Numbered from the stretch's first letter, positions 1-6,844 are shown. The stretch is 11,367 nt of DNA from an uncultured Lachnospiraceae bacterium (GCA_902782715.1 CACZOG010000098.1:1-11367), one strand, 5' to 3'. Notes: generated from the sequence alone by a model not told the origin. Numbers and translations: made by a program.

Positions 1-533
1 GATTTGGTGAAGTATTCGGTCAGAAAATCCATATATGCCCTGTATTCTTTGATAACCGCAGGCTCCGTCATATTGGGGGAATAGTATTTAAAACCCGGAT
101 ACGCCCTTGCAGAAGGTTCAACAAGTCTTGCCTTCGCCGGGTCGTAACGGAGCATTAACTGTACGGTTACAGTCAGATCACTGTTGTTCAACCTGGAAAT
201 CTCACCCGTATCGTAAATTCCTTCGGGGAACTTAAAATAATATGTTTCTCCCTCGAAATTCCATTCGCTGAAATCGGATATATCAGACTTATCATCGCGC
301 GGAAAACTTGTTTCCATAAACGCATTGATGAAGATATTCGAAGTGTACTCCGTTTCCGAAGCCATGAAACTCTGGCATCCCTTCTTGGAACGGTCCCACG
401 TAAACAGATCCGCGGAAAAATATCCTCCGGCTTCAACTTTCTTACCGGGAATCGCGATCATTCCAAGTACGAGTCCCACAGAAAGGACTGTTGTCAGGAT
501 TCTTTTTATAAATTTGTTGTTCTTATTCATCAT
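1..533 (-). CDS. Secreted protein of unknown function (3' end outside window)
   Basis: An open frame runs from an ATG at 533 down to the left edge without a stop, giving 177 complete codons of a longer protein. Two ATG codons are adjacent (533 and 530). An AAGG ribosome site lies 5 bases before the first and 8 before the second, so either may be used. Residues 1-35 form a clear Sec signal peptide: a Lys/Arg-rich start (NKNNKFIKR), a hydrophobic core (ILTTVLSVGLVLGMIAI) and a VEA cleavage motif before GGY. There is no lipobox. The mature part has one Cys and many aromatic and acidic residues, and I recognise no domain. Transcription appears independent of the superoxide reductase gene, because a strong terminator (695-735) separates them. 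A different reading frame inside this gene (188-436) is also open but is a shadow. I am sure this is a gene but cannot give it a function. Confidence 0.8.
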   Translation of the reverse strand, partial: MMNKNNKFIKRILTTVLSVGLVLGMIAIPGKKVEAGGYFSADLFTWDRSKKGCQSFMASETEYTSNIFINAFMETSFPRDDKSDISDFSEWNFEGETYYFKFPEGIYDTGEISRLNNSDLTVTVQLMLRYDPAKARLVEPSARAYPGFKYYSPNMTEPAVIKEYRAYMDFLTEYFTK

Positions 534-567
534 GTTTACCTTACTTTTATTTATAGTATATTAAGCA

Positions 568-577
568 TATCCGGATA
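568..577. promoter_or_regulatory. Perfect 10-bp palindrome upstream of the secreted protein gene
   Basis: TATCCGGATA is its own reverse complement. It lies 35 bases upstream of the first ATG (533), just upstream of the AT-rich stretch 550-560 (TATACT and TATAAA on the minus strand) that could hold a -10 box. It could be an operator, but no good -35 partner is visible and the palindrome is short. The rest of 534-694 holds one further 7-bp inverted repeat (585-591 with 598-604) and nothing else I can support. Confidence 0.25.
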
Positions 578-679
578 AACCGCATTATTGCGTGGCAGCA
601 ATAAGATAAACTCCCAAAAATGTATTGTAATCTCCACACGCAGCATCTGTCCTTAATCTCCAATCACAACAAACTATAT

Positions 680-735
680 TATATAAATAAATAAGGGCGA
701 CTTCAAGAGCAGTCATATCTGTTCTTTCGTCGCCC
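680..735 (-). terminator. Intrinsic terminator of the rubrerythrin-superoxide reductase operon
   Basis: GGGCGAC (695-701) pairs perfectly with GTCGCCC (729-735). The stem continues inward with AAGAGCAG against CTGTTCTT (one G-T pair) around a TCATAT loop. Read on the minus strand the hairpin is followed by TTATTTATTTAT, a U-rich tail. It begins 24 bases after the superoxide reductase stop codon. Confidence 0.88.
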
Positions 736-759
736 AAATCTCATACAGCTGTTAAATAG

Positions 760-1128
760 TTATGCTTTCCAGAGTCCGTGGAGATTGCAGTATTCATATA
801 CTTCAAGAACTTCATCACCTTCTATAATGGCGAATTCAGCCTTGGGAGCCTCTCCGGGTTTAAGCTCCTTTCTCTGATTGCCATTCTTCGTCTTGATCGC
901 GATCCACTGAATGTAATGCTCATCAAGCATGGGATGTTCAACGCTTCCGACGGTAACCGTTACTTTGCCGTTTGCAACTTCGTAAACGGGAACGTGTTTT
1001 TCAAGTGCCGCATCAACAACTCCGGGAATCAGTTCTTCCATTGCTTCGCCGCAACACATTGTAGGTACTGGTGTTTCGTCAACGACAGCAATTATCTTTC
1101 CGCATTTCTTACAACGATAAAATTTCAT
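760..1128 (-). CDS. dfx: Superoxide reductase, class I desulfoferrodoxin (2Fe type)
   Basis: This 122-residue cytoplasmic protein reduces superoxide to hydrogen peroxide without making oxygen, the usual anaerobe alternative to superoxide dismutase. Two domains are visible. An N-terminal desulforedoxin-like domain has Cys6-x-x-Cys9 and the vicinal Cys25-Cys26 for an Fe(Cys)4 centre. A catalytic neelaredoxin domain has the Glu43-Lys44-His45 motif, His65 in HPM, His71 in HYI, and Cys114-x-x-His117 in CNLHGLW, which matches the family's Fe(His)4Cys site including the conserved Lys and Glu. All ligands are present, so the enzyme should be active. The start at 1128 is chosen because AAGGAGGG lies 7 bases before it. 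The frame remains open to 1182, but that extension has no ribosome site and is not part of the domain. It is the second gene after rubrerythrin, 67 bases downstream, probably in one transcript, and rubrerythrin may supply electrons or remove the peroxide formed. Confidence 0.96.
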   Translation of the reverse strand: MKFYRCKKCGKIIAVVDETPVPTMCCGEAMEELIPGVVDAALEKHVPVYEVANGKVTVTVGSVEHPMLDEHYIQWIAIKTKNGNQRKELKPGEAPKAEFAIIEGDEVLEVYEYCNLHGLWKA

Positions 1129-1158
1129 AATGTAACCCTCCTTATTTATTTCGGTGCC

Positions 1159-1175
1159 CGACCCTTTTGCGGTCG
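1159..1175 (-). other. Small stem-loop between rubrerythrin and superoxide reductase
   Basis: CGACC and GGTCG form a 5-bp GC-rich stem around a 7-base loop in the 67-base spacer. Read on the minus strand it is followed by GGCACCG rather than a U-run, so it does not look like a full terminator. It could adjust the ratio of the two products by mRNA processing or partial termination. Confidence 0.35.
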
Positions 1176-1195
1176 TTGTCACACAAATTTAAATC

Positions 1196-1759
1196 TTAGT
1201 AGTTCTCGGCTTTGATCTGGAAGTAAGCCTGTGCATGATTGCATACGGGGCAGACTTCGGGAGCTTCCTTGCCAATCACAATGTGACCACAGTTGGAGCA
1301 CTGCCATACACAGTCTCCGTCACGTGAGAACACAAGTTTATCTTCTATGTTCTTTAAGAGTTTTCTGTATCTTTCTTCATGTTCTTTCTCTATAGCAGCA
1401 ACACCTTCAAAAAGTTCTGCGATCTCATCAAAACCCTCTTCTCTTGCCTTTGCCGCAAAGGAAGGATACATCTCTTTCCACTCGTATGCTTCGCCGTCTG
1501 CTGCCGCCTCAAGACAGTCAACCGTTGTACCGATGCCTGTTAAGATCTTGTACCAGATTTCTGCATGCTCTTTCTCATTTGCTGCCGTCTCGGCAAAGAT
1601 ATTCGAGATCTGAACGAAGCCCTCTTTCTTCGCTTTGGATGCAAAGAATGTATATTTATTGCGCGCTTCGGATTCGCCCGCAAAAGCCGCCAACAGGTTC
1701 TTTTCAGTCTCTGTTCCCTTTAAATCCTCTGCTCTGCAACGCCATTTGTTTTCTGCCAT
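1196..1759 (-). CDS. rbr: Rubrerythrin (diiron peroxidase with C-terminal rubredoxin domain)
   Basis: This 187-residue cytoplasmic protein reduces hydrogen peroxide to water in anaerobes, taking electrons through rubredoxin-like partners. The N-terminal ferritin-like four-helix domain (about residues 15-140) shows the diiron ligands: Glu31 in ESEAR, Glu62-x-x-His65 in EKEHAE, Glu93 and Glu96 in YEWKEMYP, and Glu124-x-x-His127 in EKEHEE. The C-terminal rubredoxin-like domain (about 150-187) has Cys154-x-x-Cys157 and Cys170-x-x-Cys173 for one Fe(Cys)4 site. Length and domain order are those of classical rubrerythrin, not the reversed type. GGGAGG stands 8 bases before the ATG at 1759. A promoter-like TTGTTT-17-TATAAT lies at 1797-1825. 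It is the first gene of a pair with superoxide reductase, and together they convert superoxide to peroxide to water. Confidence 0.97.
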   Translation of the reverse strand: MAENKWRCRAEDLKGTETEKNLLAAFAGESEARNKYTFFASKAKKEGFVQISNIFAETAANEKEHAEIWYKILTGIGTTVDCLEAAADGEAYEWKEMYPSFAAKAREEGFDEIAELFEGVAAIEKEHEERYRKLLKNIEDKLVFSRDGDCVWQCSNCGHIVIGKEAPEVCPVCNHAQAYFQIKAENY

Positions 1760-1796
1760 GATTTCTACCTCCCTTTTATTAAAATCAAGTTAACTT

Positions 1797-1825
1797 ATTA
1801 TACTATTATGGACAAATATAAACAA
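1797..1825 (-). promoter_or_regulatory. Probable promoter of the rubrerythrin-superoxide reductase operon
   Basis: On the minus strand, TTGTTT (1820-1825) and a perfect TATAAT (1797-1802) are separated by 17 bases, the ideal sigma-A spacing. The -10 ends 37 bases before the rubrerythrin start codon. In clostridia such genes are often under PerR. Only a poor match to the PerR box overlaps the -10, so that control is not shown here. Confidence 0.65.
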
Positions 1826-1845
1826 CATAATAAACAATTATTTAT

Positions 1846-1889
1846 GCGCAAAAAAGAGTCTGACCTTCTGATAAAAGCCAGGCTCTTTT
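1846..1889 (-). terminator. Intrinsic terminator of yvcK
   Basis: AAAAGAG (1883-1889 read on the minus strand) pairs with CTCTTTT (1852-1858). After one C-A mismatch the stem continues for five more pairs, one of them G-T, giving about 12 bp. On the minus strand the hairpin ends in a run of six T. It starts 4 bases after the yvcK stop codon and isolates yvcK from the rubrerythrin promoter downstream. Confidence 0.85.
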
Positions 1890-1893
1890 GATA

Positions 1894-2823
1894 TCATTTC
1901 ATCATATATGAGAATACCAGATATGCAGTTTTTAAAGCATCGTGACGGATCTTCTCATCCTCAATCGAGAATATGTCATCCGCAATTACCTTGGTGTCAT
2001 TAACTCCTTCGAGAGAAACGATCTCCTTGCCTTCCATATCGAGGTATTTGCGACGGATCCTCTCGTCCACAACACCGTTATTTGCTATTACAACATCAAT
2101 CTTTCTGTCACCCAGGTAGTGGTTAAGAACATCTATATGATCTTCAACGTTGTAGCCGTCCGTTTCTCCCGGCTGGGTTACCAGATTGGAGATGTACATT
2201 ATCGGTGCCTTGGTTACCCTTAGTGCATCCACAACCTCCTTGGCAAGAAGATGGGGAAGAACACTCGTATAAAGACTTCCCGGGCTGAATATGATCAGAT
2301 CTGCTTCAGCTATTCTGTCCTTAACCTCAGGACAGATATGAACATCATGATCGTAATATAATCTCTTAATGTCCTTAATATTGGCACTGACGCACTCTTC
2401 TCCAAAGAAACTTCCGTCATCGCCTTCACCGACAAGTTCAACCTTCTCTTCCGTTAACGGAAGAACAGTACCTTTGACATTAAGGATCTTCGCCATATAC
2501 TTGGTCGCCTCAGTAAGGCTTCCCTTCGTATCGATCAGAGCAGCAAGCATGATATTTCTTACCGGATGATTGTGAAGCGAGCCTTCCTTGGAGAAACGAT
2601 ATCCGAGCAGATCCACGAAATCGGAATCCACGTTTGCCATCGATAAAAGCACTTTACCGATATCTCCGACTGCAGGTATATTAAGTTCTTCTTTCAAAAC
2701 ACCGGTACTGCTTCCGTTATCACTTACCGCTATTACAGTTGTAACATCAAGCGGGAAAAGCTTAAGTCCCGAAAGCACGCATGATAAACCGGTCCCGCCA
2801 CCGAAAACTACAATTTTTTTCAT
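1894..2823 (-). CDS. yvcK: YvcK family (gluconeogenesis factor, CofD-like fold)
   Basis: This 309-residue cytoplasmic protein is close to the usual family length of about 310-330. YvcK proteins bind UDP-sugars (UDP-GlcNAc in Bacillus subtilis) and are needed for cell shape and growth on gluconeogenic carbon sources; they are not known to be enzymes. Visible motifs are the N-terminal glycine-rich GGGTG loop (residues 8-12), SDNGSSTG (34-41), GDIGKVL (53-59), NHPVRN (85-90), SPGSLYTS (180-187), and NLVTQPGETDGY (213-224). The central SDNGSSTG and GDIGK differ from the classical DDGGSSG and GDIRN of Bacillus-type proteins, suggesting a divergent subfamily. The start is preceded by AGAGG at 9 bases. 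It stands alone with its own promoter and terminator: the frequent neighbours rapZ and whiA are not next to it. The family call is firm, the exact role inferred. Confidence 0.93.
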   Translation of the reverse strand: MKKIVVFGGGTGLSCVLSGLKLFPLDVTTVIAVSDNGSSTGVLKEELNIPAVGDIGKVLLSMANVDSDFVDLLGYRFSKEGSLHNHPVRNIMLAALIDTKGSLTEATKYMAKILNVKGTVLPLTEEKVELVGEGDDGSFFGEECVSANIKDIKRLYYDHDVHICPEVKDRIAEADLIIFSPGSLYTSVLPHLLAKEVVDALRVTKAPIMYISNLVTQPGETDGYNVEDHIDVLNHYLGDRKIDVVIANNGVVDERIRRKYLDMEGKEIVSLEGVNDTKVIADDIFSIEDEKIRHDALKTAYLVFSYMMK

Positions 2824-2856
2824 CGTTCTTTTCCTCTAATTCTCTTTATCATCTAT

Positions 2857-2893
2857 ATTGTACCCGTAATGCATATACACTTCAAGCGTGTAT
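2857..2893 (-). promoter_or_regulatory. yvcK promoter with a palindrome over the -35 box
   Basis: On the minus strand TTGAAG (2880-2885) and TACAAT (2857-2862) are exactly 17 bases apart. The -10 ends 33 bases before the yvcK start codon. A perfect 6-bp inverted repeat, ATACAC (2875-2880) and GTGTAT (2888-2893), brackets the -35 with a 7-base centre. That is a typical place for a repressor to block polymerase. Which regulator would bind is unknown. Confidence 0.6.
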
Positions 2894-2950
2894 GTTTTGT
2901 TGGATTAATCCTGCTTTACGTTTTTTTCATTAAATTATGACATTATCAAA

Positions 2951-2975
2951 CATGGGTACTTTCAATCAACCCATG
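2951..2975. repeat. Inverted repeat in the yvcK to CHAP-protein gap
   Basis: CATGGGT (2951-2957) and ACCCATG (2969-2975) are perfect inverted copies 11 bases apart. Neither side is followed by a good T-run, so it is a poor terminator and may be a protein-binding site. The surrounding gap 2824-3099 also holds the yvcK promoter, a GGATTAATCC palindrome (2902-2911) and the 3041-3074 terminator; I see no supported gene there. Confidence 0.35.
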
Positions 2976-3040
2976 AAAAATCCAGATAATATATCCTTTA
3001 TGCTTCTTGATTTATTAAAACACTTATGATTTAAATAAAG

Positions 3041-3074
3041 AAAAACAGATACGCAGTACAGCGTATCTGTTTTT
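3041..3074 (-). terminator. Strong intrinsic terminator after the CHAP/DUF4214 gene, works in both directions
   Basis: A perfect 14-bp stem joins 3041-3054 (AAAAACAGATACGC) and 3061-3074 around a six-base loop (AGTACA). The outer five pairs are A-T, so either strand ends in a U-run. It begins 25 bases after the CHAP gene's stop codon. Confidence 0.92.
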
Positions 3075-3099
3075 CAGTCCCTATCTTTCCAAATATATC

Positions 3100-5424
3100 T
3101 TATTCGATAATTCTGAATCCAAATGATGTAAGAAGGTTCTTGAATTCCTGTGACTGGCCGAAACCATATTCGATCATCTGCGTACGGCTGATTTCTCCAA
3201 CATCAAGTTTCCTTACCCAATCATCGTAGTATATTTTTTCAGGAGTTCCTCTGGGATCTCTGTCAAAGAATGCCTTGTAGCAATCAGCAGTAAAGTCCTT
3301 ATTACTTTTATGCTTGCTCATGTATTCAGTAGACATAAAGAATGCGCTTGCAACAGATGCTGCATCATATTCTCTTCCCGTTTTGATAGTTTCCTTCCAG
3401 CTTTCAATCTCATATCCGCTGGCTTCTCTTCCCAGAATAACCCTATAAAGTCTTGCAACATAGATTGTCAGTTCTTGGTCATTAACTCTTGAAGAATCAA
3501 CTTTAAGTTTGGGATAGCTTGTCGGTCTGGTTGGAGCTCCGTTGTCAGCATTTAGTTCTCCGGCTTGTATCTTGTATTGTTTACACAGGTTTCCAAATTC
3601 AACTGATTTGATGAATTCTGCTACAACGTACTCTCGAGAACATCCTGCATTTAAAAAATCAATCCAGTGATCATATCCGGGCTGATCATCCAATGCCGAT
3701 CGATCAAGGAAGGCTGTATACATTCTTCTTACAAACTCAGCATTGCTGACATTCTGGTTTAAAAATTCCTGACTGAGAACAAAACCTCTTGCAACATCTG
3801 CAGCCGTTCTTTCTCCCGAAATAAGTGAGTTTACCCAATTGTCCAATCCCGGCTTATCCGGATCCCTGCCTAAAATAGTCTTATAAAATCTGGTTACAAA
3901 AGCTTCTGTTTCCCTCTTACCTGCCAATTCCCATTTTGCTATAATTGTCAGATTCTCGGCCGGCATAGTCTCGGGAACCGATGTACTCCATCCTGCAAGC
4001 TCATAACCTTCTTTTTCAACCGTCGGTGCTGTTATAGTTGTTCCATATTTTACCGTACCTTCGGTATAACTTCCGCTCGCTGTTCCGCCTTCAAGCTGCC
4101 AGGTCAAAGTATAACTGTTTCTTGTATAATAATATTTTACAATTGTAGTTCCATCAGCCTCAACCGATACAGTCTTTGCAGAAGGAGACGAAAATCCCGT
4201 ATAAGATTTCGTGTCAGGTGTAACGTTTGTTCCGGGTTTTGCCTTGAATGTCTCATCATTGGCCTTCGAGTATTCTCCGTCAAGTTTCTCTTTATAATGA
4301 ATAACCCGATATTCAACTTCTTGAACCTTTTCTTTAATATAAACTTTCAAACATGGGAAATCATCAGGCGAAACTTGTGTATTATTCCCCACATTATCCG
4401 TTGCTATAATATAAGTATGATAATATGTGTTTTTTTCAAGTGCATTAATGTGGCATGATGCTGTATTTCCACTGATGGTACCCTCATATTCTTCCTTATC
4501 AACCGTACCGTCCGTTCTTTCTATAAAAACAATAAATACTACTCTCGCAACATCTCCATTGTCAGAAACATTACAACTGACCGTGTATCCCGAATCAGAA
4601 ATATCCGATACTGTTACATTACTTATTTTTGGAGGAGTTTCGGGGATCGTATTCTTCGTTATAGTCGCACTTTTAACCGTAGTTTTGTTTCCTGCAGCAT
4701 CCCATTGTGTTATAGCCACATAATACTCTCCATCCGGCATATCTGCCCAATAGAATTTCATCGAGTGTGTTCCATTAGTCACATTTGTATTGTCTTTATA
4801 CAAAGACTTGTTCGGGCAGTAAAACACCAATCGTTCCTTTGCTATAGCTGTATTATCAGAACATGTATATGTGATTATAAAATACTGCTCATTCTGTTCC
4901 GAAAAGTAAACATTTGTAATTGACGGAGGTGTAGTGTCCGTAAGATAAACAAATCCAACCAATGACGAATCACCGGAAGAAAACTGATAAGAACCAATGG
5001 CAGATCTCCTCTTCTGATTTGTTGCTATGCCCGTAGATGTACTTCCACGTCCCCCTTCATCGACATACATATAATCTCCATCAACTGAAGTAACATATGC
5101 TACATGACCCGCACCAGAGTTTGTCCATACTGCGATTGAATTTGGCTGTGCAGTCGTACCCCAGGGAATTCCTTTTTTCTTGGCACTATCTATCCATTGG
5201 CCGCCATTTCCAAGCATAGGCAATGCAACTCCCATGCGATCATATGCAGCCTGCCATGCATACCAAGTGCAATTGACCTTTCCGTTTGAAAGATACTTGT
5301 TAAAAGGATTGTTCGCCGCAGAAACTTTTAAAGGAATAGATAACACCCCCGTTACCGAAAGCAACGATATTAAAAATATAACAATTATGGTCCTAATCCT
5401 GTTCATATTTTGTCTTTTATTCAC
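3100..5424 (-). CDS. Secreted CHAP-domain protein with Ig-like, InlB-type and DUF4214 repeats
   Basis: This is a 774-residue exported protein. Residues 1-36 form a signal peptide (RTIIVIFLISLLSVTGVL core, cleavage near VSA). A CHAP amidase/endopeptidase domain (about 40-160) has Cys52 in NCTWYAW, His107 in GHVAYV and Glu123 as likely catalytic residues, so it may cut peptidoglycan or glutathionyl-type amides. Two Ig-like beta domains follow (164-256 and 263-365, both starting PP-x-I-x-NV), then a MucBP-like segment (369-434) and an InlB/Listeria-Bacteroides repeat (436-500). The C-terminal third (505-765) contains four DUF4214-type units, marked by LGRDPD, LDRSALDD, LGREASG and FDRDPRG, each followed by a conserved Trp. 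There is no LPXTG or transmembrane anchor. The start is a GTG at 5424 with GAGGTG six bases ahead. A second GTG at 5433 is in frame and possible, while the ATG at 5406 lacks a ribosome site. It is probably the last gene of the operon from 6844. DUF4214 has no settled function. Confidence 0.88.
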   Translation of the reverse strand: MNKRQNMNRIRTIIVIFLISLLSVTGVLSIPLKVSAANNPFNKYLSNGKVNCTWYAWQAAYDRMGVALPMLGNGGQWIDSAKKKGIPWGTTAQPNSIAVWTNSGAGHVAYVTSVDGDYMYVDEGGRGSTSTGIATNQKRRSAIGSYQFSSGDSSLVGFVYLTDTTPPSITNVYFSEQNEQYFIITYTCSDNTAIAKERLVFYCPNKSLYKDNTNVTNGTHSMKFYWADMPDGEYYVAITQWDAAGNKTTVKSATITKNTIPETPPKISNVTVSDISDSGYTVSCNVSDNGDVARVVFIVFIERTDGTVDKEEYEGTISGNTASCHINALEKNTYYHTYIIATDNVGNNTQVSPDDFPCLKVYIKEKVQEVEYRVIHYKEKLDGEYSKANDETFKAKPGTNVTPDTKSYTGFSSPSAKTVSVEADGTTIVKYYYTRNSYTLTWQLEGGTASGSYTEGTVKYGTTITAPTVEKEGYELAGWSTSVPETMPAENLTIIAKWELAGKRETEAFVTRFYKTILGRDPDKPGLDNWVNSLISGERTAADVARGFVLSQEFLNQNVSNAEFVRRMYTAFLDRSALDDQPGYDHWIDFLNAGCSREYVVAEFIKSVEFGNLCKQYKIQAGELNADNGAPTRPTSYPKLKVDSSRVNDQELTIYVARLYRVILGREASGYEIESWKETIKTGREYDAASVASAFFMSTEYMSKHKSNKDFTADCYKAFFDRDPRGTPEKIYYDDWVRKLDVGEISRTQMIEYGFGQSQEFKNLLTSFGFRIIE

Positions 5425-5489
5425 GCTCCCCACCTCTTTCCTATCTCATATTATTCCTTGCTTTTTTGATTCTCGAATAGCTTTTTATC

Positions 5490-6374
5490 TTACCAGTATT
5501 CATACAGGATCGTTTCCGTATGCTCAACTTCACCGACAGTATCGTAATTCACATAATATGTTTTATAGGATTCTGTCAGGCGGCCTTCATCGTCATATAT
5601 ATTTTCAGTATCGCAAATGGGTATTTCATGTCCTCCCGCACCGGATACTTCATAATACTTTATCTCATTTCCATGATCGTCATATTGCCACCTGTAATAA
5701 AAATGAATACCTTCACCCCACATATCCTCGGCGACCCTAAAAATCAAAAGACCATTTTCGTACTCATCTTCGTTATGCATTCCGTCTTCATCACAGACAC
5801 CTTTGATCAATACCCCATTGTCATCATAAAAGTATTCTTTGTACGTAGGAGGTGCTTGTCCGGTCCATGATTCGGAAACAAGCAAATCTCTGTCATTATA
5901 CACATAGTTGGTTTCACCTGCCGGCTCTGTCCTGCTATAATCAAAAATATAACTTTTTGCAGTTATTATTCGTCCCTTCTCATCATACTCATAAACAATC
6001 TTGCCATGTGAACTATAAGTGTCTGTTATATTTCCGTTTTCATCATAATTATTGCTATACGTTTCATATGAGTCTTTTATCAATTCCCCATTTTCATCAT
6101 ATTCATACTGCATGAAACTCCCGTAACTTGTAGTCACCGTTTTCTTACGTAAAATGGGTTCCTTTTTATTTTCTATATCAGTTTCTTGTTCCTTATCATC
6201 TTCTTCATATTCGTTTTCCACAGCTATTTCTTCACTGATGTCATTAATTAAAGACGTAACGTATTCCTGAGTATCATCTGCGGCTGCACCTTGTTGTTTG
6301 CCGTTATTAAATACATCACAACCAATCAAAGCCACAAGAGAAAGGCATACTAAAGTACCAATGATTTTCTTCAT
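5490..6374 (-). CDS. Lipoprotein with YD-like (RHS-type) tandem repeats
   Basis: This 294-residue protein starts with a lipoprotein signal (MKKIIGTLVCLSLVALIGC) whose lipobox Leu-Ile-Gly-Cys puts the lipidated Cys at residue 19. It should sit on the outer face of the cytoplasmic membrane. Residues 20-75 are an acidic, low-complexity linker (runs such as EEIAVENEYEEDDKEQE). The rest consists of about eight short units of the form aromatic-x-YD-x-x-G-x-x-I/L, for example YEYDENGELI, YEYDEKGRII, YFYDDNGVLI, WQYDDHGNEI and IYDDEGRL. These resemble YD/RHS repeats, which build beta-sheet strips or shells, but no RHS core or toxin domain is present. The start at 6374 has AAGGA 10 bases upstream; longer in-frame starts overlap the upstream gene. 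The 17-base gap after the zinc-ribbon gene, with the ribosome site next to that gene's stop, indicates co-transcription. The ligand or function is unknown. Confidence 0.85.
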   Translation of the reverse strand: MKKIIGTLVCLSLVALIGCDVFNNGKQQGAAADDTQEYVTSLINDISEEIAVENEYEEDDKEQETDIENKKEPILRKKTVTTSYGSFMQYEYDENGELIKDSYETYSNNYDENGNITDTYSSHGKIVYEYDEKGRIITAKSYIFDYSRTEPAGETNYVYNDRDLLVSESWTGQAPPTYKEYFYDDNGVLIKGVCDEDGMHNEDEYENGLLIFRVAEDMWGEGIHFYYRWQYDDHGNEIKYYEVSGAGGHEIPICDTENIYDDEGRLTESYKTYYVNYDTVGEVEHTETILYEYW

Positions 6375-6391
6375 AACATTAATTTCCTTAA

Positions 6392-6844
6392 CTATATTCT
6401 GGATTGTCCGCAACTGCATGTTCCGACAAAGTTAGGATTTACTTTTCCACATTTTGAGCACTTCCACTCACCCTGTTTTACACTTTTTGTAGCTTCAGTT
6501 ACTGCAACGGGTTTTGTGGGAATATCAAACCTTTCCATTTTTTCGTTTAACTCATCAACTTTATTTGCGGTTTTTCTTGAAAATTCAACCAGATTTAGAT
6601 ATGAAAGAACCGTCAAAGTAGAAATGTAATAAACCCCGATGGATACAGCTGTAGCAATCAAACCAAATACAATAAATACAAATGTTGTTATTCCACTGCC
6701 TTCATCATTTCCTCTGTCAAGCACATTTATAATTGCCGTAATCATAATTGAATAAGCAAAAAAACCCATAACGCTGGCCGATGACATCAGCCAGAATAAA
6801 ATCTTAACAAGAGTTTCAAGTTTTTCTTCAACATAATCAAACAT
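6392..6844 (-). CDS. Two-helix membrane protein with C-terminal zinc ribbon
   Basis: This 150-residue protein has an amphipathic N-terminus, two long hydrophobic segments (about 12-42 and 53-86), a charged, probably coiled cytoplasmic stretch (87-107: FSRKTANKVDELNEKMERF), a flexible linker, and a C-terminal zinc ribbon in which Cys129-x-x-Cys132 and Cys143-x-Cys145 are the likely ligands (WKCSKCGKVNPN then GTCSCG). The polar loop between the helices is short (DRGNDEGSG). Both ends are predicted cytoplasmic. I recognise no named family; similar membrane plus zinc-ribbon proteins are common in Lachnospiraceae and uncharacterised. GGAGGGG lies 6 bases before the ATG, and a TATAAT promoter lies at 6877-6905. 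It is the first gene of the operon continuing to the YD-repeat lipoprotein, and is transcribed divergently from the sensor kinase. It could be a scaffold or regulator at the membrane, but that is a guess. Confidence 0.83.
   Translation of the reverse strand: MFDYVEEKLETLVKILFWLMSSASVMGFFAYSIMITAIINVLDRGNDEGSGITTFVFIVFGLIATAVSIGVYYISTLTVLSYLNLVEFSRKTANKVDELNEKMERFDIPTKPVAVTEATKSVKQGEWKCSKCGKVNPNFVGTCSCGQSRI

Noticed and set aside
778..1215. 145-codon plus-strand frame over the superoxide reductase gene
   Set aside because: It is the antisense of a complete enzyme with all metal ligands and has no start signals.
1787..1806. PerR-box-like sequence at the rubrerythrin promoter
   Set aside because: The best alignment to TTATAATNATTATAA matches only 9 of 14 fixed positions and mostly reflects the -10 box itself, so it does not support PerR control.
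2937..3029. 30-codon plus-strand frame (MTLSNMGTF...) just before the 3041-3074 terminator
   Set aside because: No ribosome site or convincing promoter, and no AgrD-like Cys or leader pattern. The nearby terminator is explained by the CHAP gene.
5425..5489. Separate promoter or terminator between the lipoprotein and CHAP genes
   Set aside because: Only a 4-bp stem and a weak TAATAT are present, not enough for either, so co-transcription is the simpler reading.
5180..5740. 186-codon open frame on the plus strand
   Set aside because: It spans the antisense of the start of the CHAP gene, the spacer and the lipoprotein gene. It has no ribosome site, its composition is unlike a protein, and both minus-strand genes beneath it have clear domain evidence.
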